Of a stretch of DNA of 64,000 bases, positions 14,553-25,268 are shown piece after piece. Every line of letters starts with the position of its first letter. Within the stretch, counting starts at the first letter, position 1. The notes below the pieces were generated by a model. It was not told the origin of the DNA and ran no database searches. It saw only the letters and a list, made by a program, of their open reading frames with translations. Source of the DNA: Paralvinella palmiformis (Eukaryota; Annelida; Polychaeta; Terebellida; Alvinellidae); contig JAODUP010000153.1 in assembly GCA_025642065.1 (NCBI GenBank), positions 151,501 through 215,500 on the forward strand. Direction: 5' to 3'. The position numbers and the translations under genes were made by a program.

Positions 14553-14718
14553 TCCAGCCCCACCATCCATCACCCACGAACAGCCGCCATACAGCACCTA
14601 CCACCAACCTCTGCTGAATATGTCTCCCCCCTCTAATGCCACCCCACCACAACACCAACTTTCAGCCAGGTTCCAAAGTTGGCATAAAAGTGAAGTTAGA
14701 CATATATATATTATATAT

Positions 14719-14768
<50 letters not shown>

Positions 14769-16457
14769 TAAACAACTATGTATCACACCAATGTATCTTA
14801 CCTGTGTATACATTCTAAGAAGTAATTTCTTTTCGTGCAGTAGACGTATGAAGTAATGACATGGTGTTGGCTATAACAAATAAAATAATGGCACACCTGT
14901 TAGCATGTTTATTTTAAACGTTTGTAGAATTAAATTTAACTACAAATAATAGTATGTTGATGTTCTAGGTTTTAAAGAAATATCGATGCTATCTCAAAAT
15001 TATTACTTCTTGAGATTTTAAAAACTTTAATACTTAATTTTATAGAGTAATATTTTATTATGGTGTTAATCAGACTGTATAGAAAAGTTCTAATTGGCAA
15101 ACATTAAATAACCAATCACTTACATTTTAGCAAAAATAACTGTGCCATACCTTAAATATTCCAGGCCACAATTCTTTTGCTAACTGAAAGAAAGGCTCTG
15201 GACTCTCCTGGATTATAATAAACAAAATACCATATTACACAATTATAAACAACAATATAATCCAAAGGAAATATTACAAAACAATAAAAGTGTATATTTA
15301 TATAATGCAACAACTGGCTGAAACTGTTTTCAGGTGATTGCTGATAAAATTATCTAATTACGTAGATGGTAAAAAAGAACTTGTATTGCAGATTATAAAA
15401 ATTGTCTGTGTGCATGTGTCTCAATCAATATGAAACTTCTGTTTACTTACCCTGAAGTAACTAAGTTCAAATATGGCCTGAGGAGTTGGTAATTTATATT
15501 TTTCAAGGTTATGATAAAGACCACTACCAGGACTCCGGAAGTCTGGTATACCAGCAGCTGTAAATAGATCATACTTGAAATAACGGTAAGCATGAGATGA
15601 TGTTATCTACATTTGGAAGCCCAGTTAGTTGCTCAGCCTCCACACAGGTTAAACCTGGGACATATGGGTGAGGGGCGTCTGGCGAGGGAAACGAAAGAAA
15701 GCATGAGCTGGATTTGAACACACAGTCTGGAGGTTTGAAACACAGTGCTCTAACCAGACTGTACCATCAGTATATCCAAAATTAACCTAATTACCATCCA
15801 AACCTATGCGTTAGTTCAAAGGTAAGCTTATCCATACTAAATTTTTTCCAGGGTATCCAGACCATTTTAATTGATTAAATGCACATGTGCAGTGCCACAG
15901 TCAGTCTGCATATTTGATATATATATATATATATATATAAAAGGAACCAAAGCTCTTGATCAATTTGGTTCCAGTATATTGGTAACAGCACATGTAAGTG
16001 TTAACATGGTAAAATTAGCGCAAGCCTAACCACAAGGCGCTTTTAGCTAAAGAGGTATTATATCACATGGTGGATCATAGTCTTGGGTGCATCCCCATGT
16101 AAGAGTATATTTTCTAATCATCAAAGGTGTGTTTATATTCCAGGGGTCAGATCCTGTATTTACTTTCACAATCCTGCTGGTTACTAAACCAATGACTTAT
16201 GGTATGTTTACAAAATCTCTCAAATGGTTATTAAACTGTTAGATTTGGGGACAGGCTATAGTAGTCATCCTTTGAGGAGAGGCAAACTTTGGCATTCCCG
16301 GTGAGATGATAAAATTAATTAATTCCTAAATAGCAATATCTCTATATAGATTACAGGTATGCTATGTGGTGGTGTCACAGTGGGGGCGGAGTCCATGGTA
16401 TCCAGACCATTTTAATTGGTTAAATGCTCACTTAGGGTGCCACAGTCTGTGTGCATA

Positions 16458-16495
<38 letters not shown>

Positions 16496-18886
16496 AACCA
16501 AATCTCTGGATAATTATGGTTCCAGTATATTGGTAACACCACATGTAAGTGTTAACATTGTAAAAATGGTATATTAATTTTTGGATTTAATTTTTTTGTA
16601 GGAAACTTCAAATTCAAAATTTCTCAATTCCAATTCATTTTTTGTTTGTTTGAAATAATCAATTCCAAAATTGACCATCAATTCCAATATTGAATTGACC
16701 CCATGTCTGGCACATTCAATATGTGTTTTTATCATTTAGGATAAAGAAACCATATACCAGTACTATTATTTAATGAAATAATATTTCTTATAATCTATTG
16801 TGTGTCTTTCCACTTTACTAATTGCTTCTTCTGTGTAACACGAGATCATACTGAATGCAAAAAGGATAGAATATTTTTTATTCAATAATGGATTTTCTCG
16901 TAAACATTTCCAACATTGTACTCCATATGCTGAAATTATCATATTTTGGAATAAATTGCTTCAACAGCTACTTTTATAGTCTTTAACAACAGTAGATTTA
17001 AGATTTTTTTAAAGGTGCTAATCTCTAGGATTTCCTGTAGTAAAATGCTCATCTTAATATTTTTTACTCAAATATAAATCTCAGATTGTCTTATCAAGTT
17101 TACCATAATAGTTCTATTTCTATTACATAGTCATCGAATTTTTATCATATTCTGGTGTAACTTTTGGATAATTCACCTATATGGCCGATTACAAAGACAA
17201 TTTGTATGTGATTTGTTATAAATTTATTGACAACAGATTGAGAGAAAAAAGTAGCAGAGCATACTGTTTCACAAATATCAAAGCCTTGGTGGACATGGCA
17301 AACTCTTCTTCAATTCAAAAAGTTTGCCATTTCTACACTAGCACTTCGTCGTCACTGTCCTACAGGTCACCAAAAAAAGTTCCATGCTTCATTTCTTGAA
17401 GTAATGTTGCCTGAGATGTGAAATAACAAAACAAAGTGCCTCTATTTCCAAGACATTATCATCTGTTCATCAAGTTGTTTAATACACTACATGTATACAT
17501 AAATCAGGGCTTTAAATAATATTCATCATCAAAGATTTATTCCTAGATGTACACATGATATTACATTTTCTGTGAAATGGCAACCATTGCTGATTATTTT
17601 CCATACAAAATCTGGATCTTACCAACTATACTTACACGTAGATATGCCGGCACCTGCCATAACAACAATGTCATGTATATGACCTTTGTTAATACGTTCT
17701 ATATATATGTGTGTGTGTGTGTGTTACAGTAAGATTGTGAAATTCACGAAATCACTATATAAAATACAGTAATTTCACAAATTTCCTCAAATTGGTGGTT
17801 TTACAATCTTGCTGTAACATATATAAGGGAATGAATAATGTTTTGGCCGCAGCACTGGTAACATATGACTGAGGGATGACTCTTCAGAAATGTGATGATC
17901 AGATGAAACGGGGGGCAGGTAACACTGAAATTTTAACCCGATTCCGGATTATAATCTATAGGACTGATTTCCAGCACTCAGGAAAATAGTAATACAGTAA
18001 ACAGATTTGCAGAAATCCAGTCCCAAAGCAACCAATGCTGACCATATTCCACACAAAATCTGGATCTTACCAACTGTACTTACACGTAGATATGCCGGCA
18101 CCTGCCATAATAACAATGTCATGTATATGACCATTGTTAATATGTTCAGCTATTCCTTTCAATGACAAGTCATCAAGTACTTTCTTTTGATGTGGCTGTT
18201 CCTCTAATAATGTAGCCTTCTGAAGTAATGACACTAATGTATCAGCTGGAAAACGAAATTATATTATTACTGGAAAGATATATGTAGAAAAAACATTCAT
18301 TATAAAATCAACTATTGTTTAAATCATATGATATTAGCATTTGTTCTATTAGCCACAGTTTACCTTCTTCTGTTCCAATTCCTTTGTCAGCTTCACCACC
18401 CGAGGCAGTGTCATTCTGCAGCATTAAATATTATGAGAAAATGGCATTACAGCAATGGGATATGGTCCAATGGACTGATGTATATATTATGTATTAGCTG
18501 TTAACAGAATATTCATAAAGCGTACAGTATCTACCATATATACTTGTTTATACACGGAGGAAATGTTCCTAGAATCTGGTTGATCAGGCTATTTGTGTTA
18601 TACACGAGTAATACCCAAAAATGTTAGCCATACACATGGGTTCGGTGCAATACCATTTGAAATGACCACTACAAAATAATAGCCAAACCTAAACTGACAC
18701 AACAGAAAACTAGCCAAAATATGTATTTACGTATCGCAGAACAGTTATTCGTGCTTTGACTCTAATTTAATACCAAAGGCTAAGAATTCAATGATCCACA
18801 AAATGTAATTATTTTTAACTTACAGCACTGGGTTCACCTTCATCAGAATGGTTCTTCTTCCCATCCTCTGTTTCTGATGATGACAT
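5863..18886 (-). CDS. SIRT2: SIRT2-type NAD-dependent protein deacetylase, complete, 14 coding exons
   Basis: Class I sirtuins remove acyl groups from lysines using NAD+; SIRT2 is mainly cytoplasmic. Exons in transcription order: 18886-18824, 18415-18364, 18245-18084, 15557-15451, 15207-15151, 14870-14802, 11379-11256, 10051-9953, 9855-9800, 9338-9262, 8962-8908, 6551-6484, 6233-6167, 5949-5863. Every join has AG/GT borders and keeps frame; the sum is 1143 nt (380 aa plus stop; human SIRT2 is 389). Visible motifs: GAGIST (residues 87-92), [13 protein letters not shown] (170-173), catalytic His190 in EAHGTF, zinc cysteines C198/C201 and C222...C238, DIVFFGE, MGTSL, and a C-terminal ALAELLGWK helix. 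The start ATG opens an acidic, disordered N-terminus. The first exon has an acceptor-like CCAG before base 18896, so a 5' UTR exon probably lies upstream. The terminal exon is less certain: a donor-like CAG|GTATAG at about 5871 could add further tail exons. Confidence 0.93.
6021..6094. repeat. (TG)n and (GA)n microsatellite in SIRT2 intron
   Basis: A TG run (6021-6048) is followed by a GA-rich run (6064-6094). Both lie in the last SIRT2 intron. Confidence 0.85.
6965..7090 (-). mobile_element. SINE family 3 fragment
   Basis: Contains the family signature (AACACATCTCACAAACA...GATGTGAACC...AATCACTGTGCCACCAGAA) shared with copies at 10690, 15625, 48190 and 53868. The B box is degenerate. It sits inside a SIRT2 intron. 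Confidence 0.5.
9402..9788. repeat. About 60-bp minisatellite, six copies, in SIRT2 intron
   Basis: Six imperfect tandem copies of a unit that reads TTTATTAACCCCATTTCATC, then a CCCTTCC-rich variable tract, then CTCAAAGGTTAATC and GTCATAAACTA. Unit length varies mainly because the CCTT/CCCT tract expands and contracts. It lies between coding exons 9800-9855 and 9262-9338. Confidence 0.9.
10276..10458 (-). mobile_element. SINE family 1 (AAT-tailed, tRNA-derived)
   Basis: Minus-strand order: TGGCGCAGTTAGTTAGAGCA (A-box region), GGTCACAGGTTCGAGGCTAC (B-box region), body with CTGAGTCAGGGATAATAATA, tail of ATT repeats. Same family as 51180-51502 and the partial copy at 63588-63765. Intronic to SIRT2. 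Confidence 0.7.
10690..10845 (-). mobile_element. SINE family 3
   Basis: Minus strand carries GGTTACCGCACTGCCC and a degenerate B box (GGATTTGAATC), then a body with TGTTTGTGAGATGTG and CCCTCAGGGCATTTGTCTCAG. It matches 15625-15775 and 48190-48355. Intronic to SIRT2. Confidence 0.55.
11425..11551. repeat. AT-rich tandem repeat, ATGTTATATATTTAT unit
   Basis: About seven copies of a 16-bp unit (ATGTTATATATTTATA) with an internal inverted copy near 11445-11470. It could form cruciform structures. Lies in the SIRT2 intron just upstream of the exon at 11256-11379. Confidence 0.85.
11587..11742 (-). mobile_element. SINE family 2 (tRNA-derived)
   Basis: Shares the tail segment TGTTTTGTGGCCACT...CCAAAGTTAATGAGGTGAAG...GATGAAACACC...CAGACATGCCCACGC with the intact copies at 34540-34723 and 49836-50022. 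The tRNA-like head reads on the minus strand. Intronic to SIRT2. Confidence 0.55.
12397..13105. mobile_element. Full-length hAT-like MITE with 8-bp target-site duplication
   Basis: The 709-bp element starts CAGACATGGGGTCAATTC and ends GAATTGACGCCATGTCTG, an 18-bp near-perfect terminal inverted repeat. It is flanked on both sides by CCCAGTGA (12389-12396 and 13106-13113). Eight-bp duplications and CAG-starting termini are typical of the hAT superfamily. Both ends carry clusters of GGAATTG/CAATTCC repeats, and a (TA)n tract (about 12640-12674) sits inside. No transposase frame is present, so the copy is non-autonomous. Related copies lie at 15851-16016, 16311-16709 and 33590-33857. Confidence 0.9.
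14504..14551. repeat. (TA)n microsatellite
   Basis: TA tract of about 48 bp in a SIRT2 intron; overlapping open frames are artefacts. Confidence 0.9.
14718..14765. repeat. (TA)n microsatellite close to a SIRT2 exon
   Basis: TA tract of about 48 bp that ends only about 37 bp before the intron-side border of the SIRT2 exon at 14802-14870, i.e. just inside the donor side of that intron. Confidence 0.9.
15625..15775 (-). mobile_element. SINE family 3
   Basis: Minus-strand order: GGTTAGAGCACTGTG head, degenerate B box, then body complementary to GAGGGGCGTCTGGCGAGG...AACGAAAG. Matches 48190-48355 and 10690-10845. It is inserted about 70 bp upstream of SIRT2 exon 4 in transcription terms. Confidence 0.55.
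15851..16016. mobile_element. hAT-like MITE fragment
   Basis: Matches the central part of the element at 12397-13105 in opposite orientation: TATCCAGACCATTTTAATTG, then a (TA)n core, GGAACCAAA, and CCAGTATATTGGTAACA...CATGTAAGTGTTAACATGGT. Both termini are missing. Confidence 0.75.
16311..16709. mobile_element. hAT-like MITE copy, truncated at one end
   Basis: Inverse-orientation copy of the 12397-13105 element that ends with the intact terminus GAATTGACCCCATGTCTG at 16709. It includes the (TA)n core at about 16461-16492. The left side begins inside the family consensus, so the opposite terminus is lost. Confidence 0.8.
17581..17699 (-). pseudogene. Partial duplicate of SIRT2 coding exon 3 (exon 3b candidate)
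   Basis: Bases 17581-17699 match 18029-18147 at about 110 of 119 positions. The copy includes the 3' part of coding exon 3 (GAGIST NAD-binding loop), its GT donor and about 55 bp of intron. The 5' half of the exon is absent and replaced by (TA/TG)n. An AG stands exactly before the retained coding part, giving a possible 63-nt exon at 17636-17698 that reads [21 protein letters not shown] when joined after exon 2. It may be a dead duplicate, a poison exon or an alternative exon; see findings. Confidence 0.7.
17827..17945 (-). mobile_element. SINE family 3 fragment
   Basis: TTTTGGCCGCAGCACTGGTAACATATGACTGAGGGATGACTC resembles the body of family 3 copies (compare 48215-48250). The promoter boxes are absent. 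Intronic to SIRT2, between exon 3 and its duplicate. Confidence 0.4.
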
Positions 18887-19700
18887 TCTTGTTTCTCTGG
18901 TAAAAGGTATATATATATATCAGGAATTAGAGTGTGCTTGCTCAAACTAACTGAAATTTCATGGTACTAGGCAATCACAAGTGAAGCTAGTTGAATATGA
19001 CTGTGAGTTTGGGCAGCACTGTAGTATCCCATTAAAACTTGGCCTTGCAGTGACTCAAATTTTACCTGAAATGTAATATGATATATTCTTTCTGATTCCA
19101 AACAGTATTTCCCAAAATATTATTTGGTTTGCCAAATGTTATGTCTAAGAACATGCACCACAAAGAACTGCAAGACAACCATGCTTGTGAATGAACTATT
19201 TTCTTGAATGAAGCCGCTTCATGTTTATATAACTATGACAATTTAAAAAACATAGCTCTGGTATGTAGGTATCTAGTACATGTGAAGAAGAAAATCATAA
19301 ATCTGTTAGGCAATGTAACAGGACAACACCATGGCAGGGTTGGCAAGTTTATGGCTCAATGTCAAAAACGATGGAGAGAGTACAGGCCCCCTTTATTTTT
19401 AATAATTCAGTGAAGGCAGCGCCATTTAACGTGGTTAACCACCCACGATGTTGTGAGACGAAAAATTTATCTCTGGAAAAGTTTCGACCTCTTACTGGGA
19501 TCGAACATGTCCCCATTCCAAGTGTCGGGTTTAGACGTAACAACAACTAGGCCTATAAAGCGCATGTGTGAACTCTCGCGCTGATCGTTCGAAACTATGG
19601 CATATTTTCCGGTGATGTGATTGGTCAACGAGATAAAAGCGTGACTGAGTTTTGTTTTAAACGGTTGAGTGGTTTAAGAGCAGCAGCATACAAGTGTTGT
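18887..19700 (-). promoter_or_regulatory. Upstream region of SIRT2 with possible 5' UTR/promoter
   Basis: An acceptor-like TACCAG immediately precedes the start-codon exon (exon edge about 18896), so transcription should begin further upstream. Around 19615-19630 there is an inverted CCAAT box (GTGATTGGTCA on the plus strand) in a patch with several CpGs (TCTCGCGCTGATCG). This is a plausible but unproven promoter. A second CpG-bearing patch at 22330-22420 (GGCGCCACC) is an alternative. No first exon could be fixed from sequence alone. Confidence 0.25.
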
Positions 19701-20769
19701 TTATAACAGCTTTTCAAGTGTGACCATCTTAAGGCAGCATGTATATTTTAATTGATTGGGTGTTGGAGAGCCTGTTGAGTATTGTTAAATACACAGGCAT
19801 TGTTACACCAAGAAAGGATTTTCCGATTATTGTTAAGGAGAGCAGGAGACGGCATTAACAAGGGATTATATCTAGATCTAGACTCTACTCATAATGATAC
19901 TGTTAGATCTACATAGATCTAATTCTAATCTAAGTAACGTTCAGATTCCTATTTCTATTTGACTATTATACTGTATTAGTGTATATTTTTTAAACAGATA
20001 CTGAGATAGCATTATTAAATCTAATCAACGGTTTATGTTTTAACACCTAGATCTACTCATCTAGATCTAGTCTAGACTCTAGTGGCATCAATTGAAAATA
20101 TAATGAACTATGTGCCTTGAAATGTTCATGAATAGGACCATTTCATGTTCAAGAACCATTCATGAATTCTGTGCATGAACTGTTCATGCACGATTCTTGA
20201 ATAGTTCATGATCTTTTCACCAGGGTGGCGACAATACTTTAATTTTATTATTTTCCTGTGATTTTGAGGTATTTTTGGTAATGCTTGTTGTTCCAAATAG
20301 ATTAATTTTAAAGTTGGTGCCATTTCTAATCATGCTGTCCTCCCCTAGGTAAATATTTTATGTACAATATATGTGTGTTTGCTGCTGTCGAAGATCTGTT
20401 ATGTTAAGGAAGAAGGTGGCCAATTTAGCTACCACACAAGGGCAACCAAAACCCAGGCATCGCCACTGAAATTGTATACCGCATACAGACATATGGAAAG
20501 ACTCTTGTCTGTGTACATGCTTTTCCATTTTTAGCTATATCTGCATACATGAAATCTTAGCTTAAAATACATCATTGCTATCGGTAAATGAGCGGTGTTG
20601 CAGAAATGTAAGTGATTTTGTGGCATCATTTTATACCGCTCACTGACGATGAAAAATTGTGAACTAAAAGATAGTGTGTCGCCGAAATAGCAACAAGGCT
20701 ACGCTTTTGTCATATTTGTAGAAAATCAGTGAAGCGGACCACCTTACTCATTATATAGCAGGGGAAACC

Positions 20770-21160
20770 CTGTAGTTGCATTCAAACTGAATCCATGCAA
20801 CCAGGGTGAAGACCTCACACAGAAGCAGATAGAGTATGTCTACGAATATCTCGTCACTAGGGACCACAGCTTTGTGTCTACACTGATTAGTTATCAGGCT
20901 ACTCCATTTCCACCATCTTTCTTTCTAGATGTTTCCATCAGCATGAATCTAACTATATGGTGGAAGGCAGTAGAGAAATGTGGCATGCCACATGACTTTG
21001 TAGAACTGGCACTTCAGTTACTGTCATCTGCTTCTTAGCTTCCATCAAGAGGATTTTTTTAAGGTTTAGTGGCATCTACGCTAAGATATGAAATCGTCTT
21101 GGTAATAAGAAAACAGCCAAACTGGTATTTTGTCACAGGAGGAGTTTGTAATTTGGATTA
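20770..21160 (+). pseudogene. hAT-family transposase remnant (C-terminal region)
   Basis: From 20770 a frame of about 89 codons without an ATG start reads to a TAG at 21036-21038. It contains ISMNLTIWWKAVEKCG then FVELALQLLSSAS. WW followed by a helical stretch and L..A..LLS.. is the C-terminal hAT dimerisation signature. After the stop, other frames continue with family-like residues (RLGNKKTAKLVF), showing a frameshifted dead copy. The family subgroup is not resolved. Confidence 0.6.
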
Positions 21161-21394
21161 TTGATGATTGACATATCAAATGGGCTGATTCAACTGTAAA
21201 TGTGTGAAAGATGCGAGTCTGTTATGGTTACTGAATAAAAAATACTGAAGTTCCATCATCACATTTCAACTGTAAGAAAAAAGCATCATGCCATGATGAG
21301 CCAATAGTCCCTCGAATATTCACAATGATGGTCCATCCACATCTGCAATATACCAACTTCATCTGGCACCCTAGATTCAGATGGGATAAATTAG

Positions 21395-21790
21395 AGGCTG
21401 AAAACAATCCAAAGACAAACCACCAAGCTGATTCCCCAATTTAAAGAATCTCCCATATGAAGACTGTCTAAGACTGTTAGCACTACCATCATTCATCATT
21501 GGAGTATTTAAGGAGAATAGGAGACATGTAATGGTTTTGCAAGAATTCAAAAAAATTAATGACATTGATAGGTTAAGTCCTAGTACCCTTTTCAGTAAGA
21601 ATACAGACATAACAGAGTCCAGCACTAAAGGACATGACCAGAAGTTTGTAAAGAGACGTCTAAGACTAGGTAGCCATCAACCCATTTCTAGTCAGAGAGT
21701 GGTTAAGTGCTTAATATTTATTGGTTGGAATTCACTCACGATAATGCCAGCAGATAAGTGATCCACAGTCTTGTTAAATGCTCTTAATGT
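21395..21790 (+). pseudogene. Non-LTR retrotransposon reverse transcriptase, 3' remnant
   Basis: Frame-disrupted sequence reads QRQTTKLIPQ, YEDCLRLLALPSF, VMVLQEFKKINDIDRLSP, KGHDQKFVKRRLRL, and SSQRVV...GWNSLT. This order is the conserved end of Jockey/CR1-type reverse transcriptases (RRL.GDLI...FK...R.....GH...L...R.....FFS.RVV..WNSLP). Several frameshifts are present. Confidence 0.65.
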
Positions 21791-22720
21791 AAGTGAAGCC
21801 TACATCAGTTCTGACTTAAGGAGAGATGCAATCTACCATAACCGTCAACTTCAAGTAATTAAAAAACTAGCATCATGTTGATGATCATCCCACGTATTCT
21901 AATTTAATATTTTATATTATTATTATACAGTTAAGAACGGAATAAATCAACACGACAACAGCCCAACACTAGCAACAGGCATAACCTCTCTATATTATGC
22001 ATGGATGGCCATAATATGGAACATCCTGGTCACTGGTTTCAAAACCGTGAAGGATAATTCCAACGCAACTGGTAGGGCAGCAGTACAGTTTCCTATAACT
22101 AAAGTAGACTCTATTATCGCTCAAAATCAATAATTACTAACACCTTGATACCGAATAGATCACAAACAAAAAGATAACAGAAGACCCAAAGTTTAGTTAT
22201 ACGGGTTCATTATTCGAAATAACTAAACCGCAAATAGGCTGTTAAGCCTAGCTAAAGTAGAAGAGAGTAAGTAAGTAACGCTAACCTGGTAACCACTCTA
22301 TGAACGCCCCAAACAAATTTACTTGCATAGAACCAAAAAGCTTTCACTATTCGCTAGTGGCGCCACCAGCTCACGCAGGTTGCTGGTAAGTTCTGCACTG
22401 TGCCGAAATCGTCCAACTGAGAAGTTACAATTTCAATCAGACGTGTGTGGAAGTTGAAAATAGTCAAACATAAATTGGAACATTCTTGATCTAAGACTAT
22501 GAATAAAACTTCTAGACTAGAGTCTACTTGTCTTTTTTATATTCTGAAGTGGGAAGGAAATTATTAATTATTTTAATACAATTATTGCTTAATCAGTTAA
22601 AACATTATCTACTGAATCAACGTCAGCATACAAATGATCACATTTTGATTTCTTTTTAAAACATGACCCTCGATGTTATTGTGTGTGTGTGTGTGGGGGG
22701 GGAGGTGTCTCCAGTCAATT

Positions 22721-22850
22721 CGGCCCATATCAAGCTCAGCACAAACCAACTCGGCCCAGAGCGTAACCAACTCGGCCCACAGCGTAACCAACTCGGCCCA
22801 TAGCGTAACCAACTCGGCCCATCATTTATCCAACTCGGCCCATATTAATA
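22721..22850. repeat. 21-bp minisatellite, (GCGTAACCAACTCGGCCCAnA)n
   Basis: About six imperfect units centred on CCAACTCGGCCCA at 22721-22842. In one frame it encodes NSAHSVT repeats. The period of 21 keeps frame open, which explains the open frames on both strands. No other sign of coding. Confidence 0.85.
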
Positions 22851-23887
22851 TGTCAATTACATTGTATGAGGGAGAATAGTAACATTCAAGAATCGTTACA
22901 TTATAAGTCATTGCCAGATAACAGTTTTTAAAGGAACTATATGAAGGATTGATCAACAAGTCATTGAAAACAACGAGCTCAACATCACAAGACGTGTATT
23001 TTGTACACAGATCGTTCTTCTTTGTTTAAAACCTTTCTTCACGACGAAATGTCACGAGAGATTCTCGTCAAGCGGCCATGGGACATCATTGCCTGTATTT
23101 TTCAGCAAGAGCGGCACATTTCAGCGTCTCCAGCGGATTTATTATTGTTGCATTTGCCAAATACAATAAGAAATAATACATGGATGCCATAAAAATAAGT
23201 GTCCGGATACTTCTGTTATATATGATTTGTTATTATAAGATGGAAAATGTTCTTTTCTTGCAGGTGACGATAACGTTTTAATAACGTTATTATAACGTTA
23301 TTATATCCATACCCAAAATATAACTAAATCAGAACGTTGTGAAAATAAACTGTTTTAATAACGTTTTTGTAGCGTTTCAAAATAACTAGATGCATTAAGA
23401 AACAAAACAATAAGTAGAATAGAATTACATCAGAACGTTATGACCTATTAATAAGTGCATGTATATATGTATATTAATACTGTAAAGTCTAGATTTATAC
23501 ATCCGTAGACCAAACACTGATGCGAGAACATACTCAAAGTAGTCGTTTCACGGTTTTCTCCCCAATGTTAAAATTCCCCACAAAATGGATATTATGGCCT
23601 GTAACTTTCTGTATGTGGAACATTGATAGCGTTGCAGCTTATTTTTACTCACATACCCTGCTTGGATAATCACAAGTTGTTATGCCTTCTTTGTAGACGG
23701 AAAATTACATATACTAACTGCATGTATGGGATGTCCAATGATGGGAGTTGGGTTTTGCATTCCCTGATATAAGTTGCTTTCCTTCTTGACAGATTTAATT
23801 ACACCTTTGAGCTGACAGCCTGATACAATTATTCTGTGTACTGTCGAGAAGGTCTCTAATTGATACAAGGTGGTGCTCAAGCAGGGA

Positions 23888-23893
23888 TTTGGG

Positions 23894-23958
<65 letters not shown>
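23888..23958. repeat. (TA)n microsatellite
   Basis: Uninterrupted TA tract of about 70 bp, directly next to the 3' end of the retrotransposon remnant at 24075-24960. Confidence 0.9.
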
Positions 23959-23959
<1 letters not shown>

Positions 23960-24074
23960 TAACCAATGGACGAGAGTAAGAAATAACTGGAATGAGGCAG
24001 ATGCACGAAAGCCGTTTAATCTTTAATGATCTGATATGTCACGAAAGTAAAAATTCAATTTAAAATTTAACTGC

Positions 24075-24960
24075 GCTTATTTTCGGCTAAACAAATTATA
24101 AGGCGCGACAAAACCAGACCAGATACCAACTATGCCATATTCCTTGGCCGGAAAAAGTTTGTGATCAAGGGAGCAAACCTGTCGGGTGGAAAAGGTTATG
24201 GATGTCTTTAGCCTTTGTCTGAAACATGAGACTGTTGTTGCAGAACGAACTTCGTGGGGTAGTGAATTACACAATAAAGGACCATATGGTACCTGAGGCA
24301 GTTTTTGAAAGTGTACTTTTGACTTGTTTACGCTGGGACATGAAGGTACAGGTTGTCAGGGCTGCGGCGCCTTGTGTTGACTTGGCAGGTGTAGCGTGTC
24401 AAATGAGGACTGAAGTATGGGGGACACCAGAGTGTAAAATATTGTAAATAATAGATGCTGTTTTGAAACGTATTCGATGTCTGCCGGGGAGCCAATGTAG
24501 AGATCTAAGAACAGGAGTAATATGGGAGAACTTAGATGAACGATTGACTCTGCGGGTCAAGGAATTTTGGACACATTGTAGTTTTTTAAGAACGCGACAG
24601 GATAAGGAACGAAAGATAGAATTACAGTAGTCGAGCTTGCTGTTGACCAGAGCATTTACGACGGTGACTGCTATGTTTTCGGTGAGATGACGCCTGATTC
24701 TTCTGAGGTCGCGAAGACCCACAAAACAATACCAACACACCGATGAAACGTGGCTCGAGAAGGAAAACTCAGAATAAAAAATAACACCTAAATTACGAGC
24801 TTTAATTGTACCTAATATATATAAACAGGAAACAAAACAGCTAACTTTTCTCGCTGTGATTTGTTAATAGGCAAGATAATTTCTGTTTTATCCGTGTTTA
24901 GTTTTAGTTTATTTGTTGTCATCCAGCTTTAATTTACTGTTTTGTATATGGAAAATATTT
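24075..24960 (-). pseudogene. Non-LTR retrotransposon (Jockey/CR1-like) reverse transcriptase, C-terminal remnant
   Basis: On the minus strand the pieces read LNTDKTEIILPI (near 24890), LRRIRRHLTENIAVTVVNAL, SKLDYCNSIFRSL, LKKLQCVQNSLTR, KFSHITPVLRSLHWLP, then NSLPHEVRSATTVSCFRQRLKT. This is the standard thumb/C-terminal order of Jockey/CR1-type elements. Stops and frameshifts divide it. No intact YADD region is included here. Confidence 0.8.
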
Positions 24961-25178
24961 TATTTAGAGGAGTTGTATACAAGGAGGTGGTGAGTTTTTT
25001 AAGCTGAAATTTCCAGCACTGTTGTCAACAACAATATATGTGTAAATAATTAAGTTTTCTTCCAACTCAGATGGAAGACTCACACCAAGTGTCAAAGTTA
25101 CGGCGCATAAACATTGATGAGGCGGTGACACTGACCAATAAGGTCAAGGCCGATTTGAATAATTTAACAAATAAACAC

Positions 25179-25180
<2 letters not shown>

Positions 25181-25268
<88 letters not shown>
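25181..25268. repeat. (TA)n(TG)n compound microsatellite
   Basis: TA run 25181-25210 followed by TG run to 25268 with one interruption. Long IY and VCVC frames are artefacts. Confidence 0.92.

Noticed and set aside
22673..22879. NSAHSVT-repeat protein
   Set aside because: The frame is a by-product of a 21-bp minisatellite; no splice signals, start context or homologous domain were seen.
23270..23420. Repeated AACGTTAT motifs
   Set aside because: Short palindromic motifs without regular spacing or flanking structure; may be chance in AT-rich sequence.
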